Of a DNA stretch of 5,238 nt, positions 5,215-5,238 are shown one piece after another. Under the pieces are notes generated by a model. The model made no database searches. It saw only the letters and a program-made list of their open reading frames with translations, and was not told the DNA's origin. Made by a program: the position numbers and the translations under genes. Position 1 is the stretch's first letter; every line of letters begins with the position of its first letter. The DNA is from Clostridia bacterium. GTDB taxonomy: Bacteria > Bacillota > Clostridia > Oscillospirales > Acutalibacteraceae. The stretch covers positions 1-5,238 of the forward strand of contig JAGACE010000228.1 in NCBI GenBank assembly GCA_017614275.1, in the 5' to 3' direction.

Positions 5215-5238
5215 TTCAGAGCATAATCGGCAGTTATA

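Overview
The window looks like chromosomal DNA of a GC-rich member of the Firmicutes, most likely a gut-type clostridium (Oscillospirales/Ruminococcaceae-like). The grounds are strong AGGAGG-type ribosome sites, a signal peptide of the 'LLAVVMLLSLSCVTAFA' style, a bacterial acyl-ACP thioesterase of the kind common in Clostridia, and AAAAGGGACTA-type hairpins. The genus is an inference; there is no rRNA or other taxonomic marker. It is almost fully coding, with five genes and no gene-free stretch above 300 bases.

Layout: (1) 5-724 (+) is an acyl-ACP thioesterase. It converges on the next two genes across a 12-bp perfect hairpin (739-767) that can terminate both directions. (2) 779-1210 and 1234-1641 form a small minus-strand operon: a PaaI-type hotdog thioesterase followed, 23 bases downstream, by a GNAT acetyltransferase. 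(3) 1642-1756 is a compact divergent control region. A palindromic TTGCAA serves as a plausible -35 box in both directions, and a perfect 14-bp palindrome overlaps the rightward -10. (4) 1757-3964 (+) encodes a 735-residue protein with the full architecture of a zinc/cadmium/lead-type P1B ATPase. Its catalytic and metal-site residues are replaced: the phosphorylated Asp of DKTGT is Asn, CPC is GTG, HP is HR, TGD is TGG, and GDGxND is GDGxKD. (5) 34 bases later, 3999-5039 (+) encodes a secreted SGNH/GDSL hydrolase, followed by an intrinsic terminator and a second, longer hairpin whose arm recurs near the window edge.

The most notable item is the P-type ATPase homologue. The reading frame is intact, with its own promoter-like sequence and a strong ribosome site. 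The scaffold (TGE, KTGTLT, PEDK, GDG, eight membrane segments) is kept while the residues needed for transport are gone, so it looks like a retained pseudo-ATPase rather than a pump or a decayed gene. Its close spacing to the secreted hydrolase suggests co-transcription and possibly a shared envelope role, but that link is inference only. The two thioesterases and the acetyltransferase are ordinary acyl-CoA/acyl-ACP metabolism or housekeeping genes with no evident tie to the ATPase-like gene beyond the shared control region.
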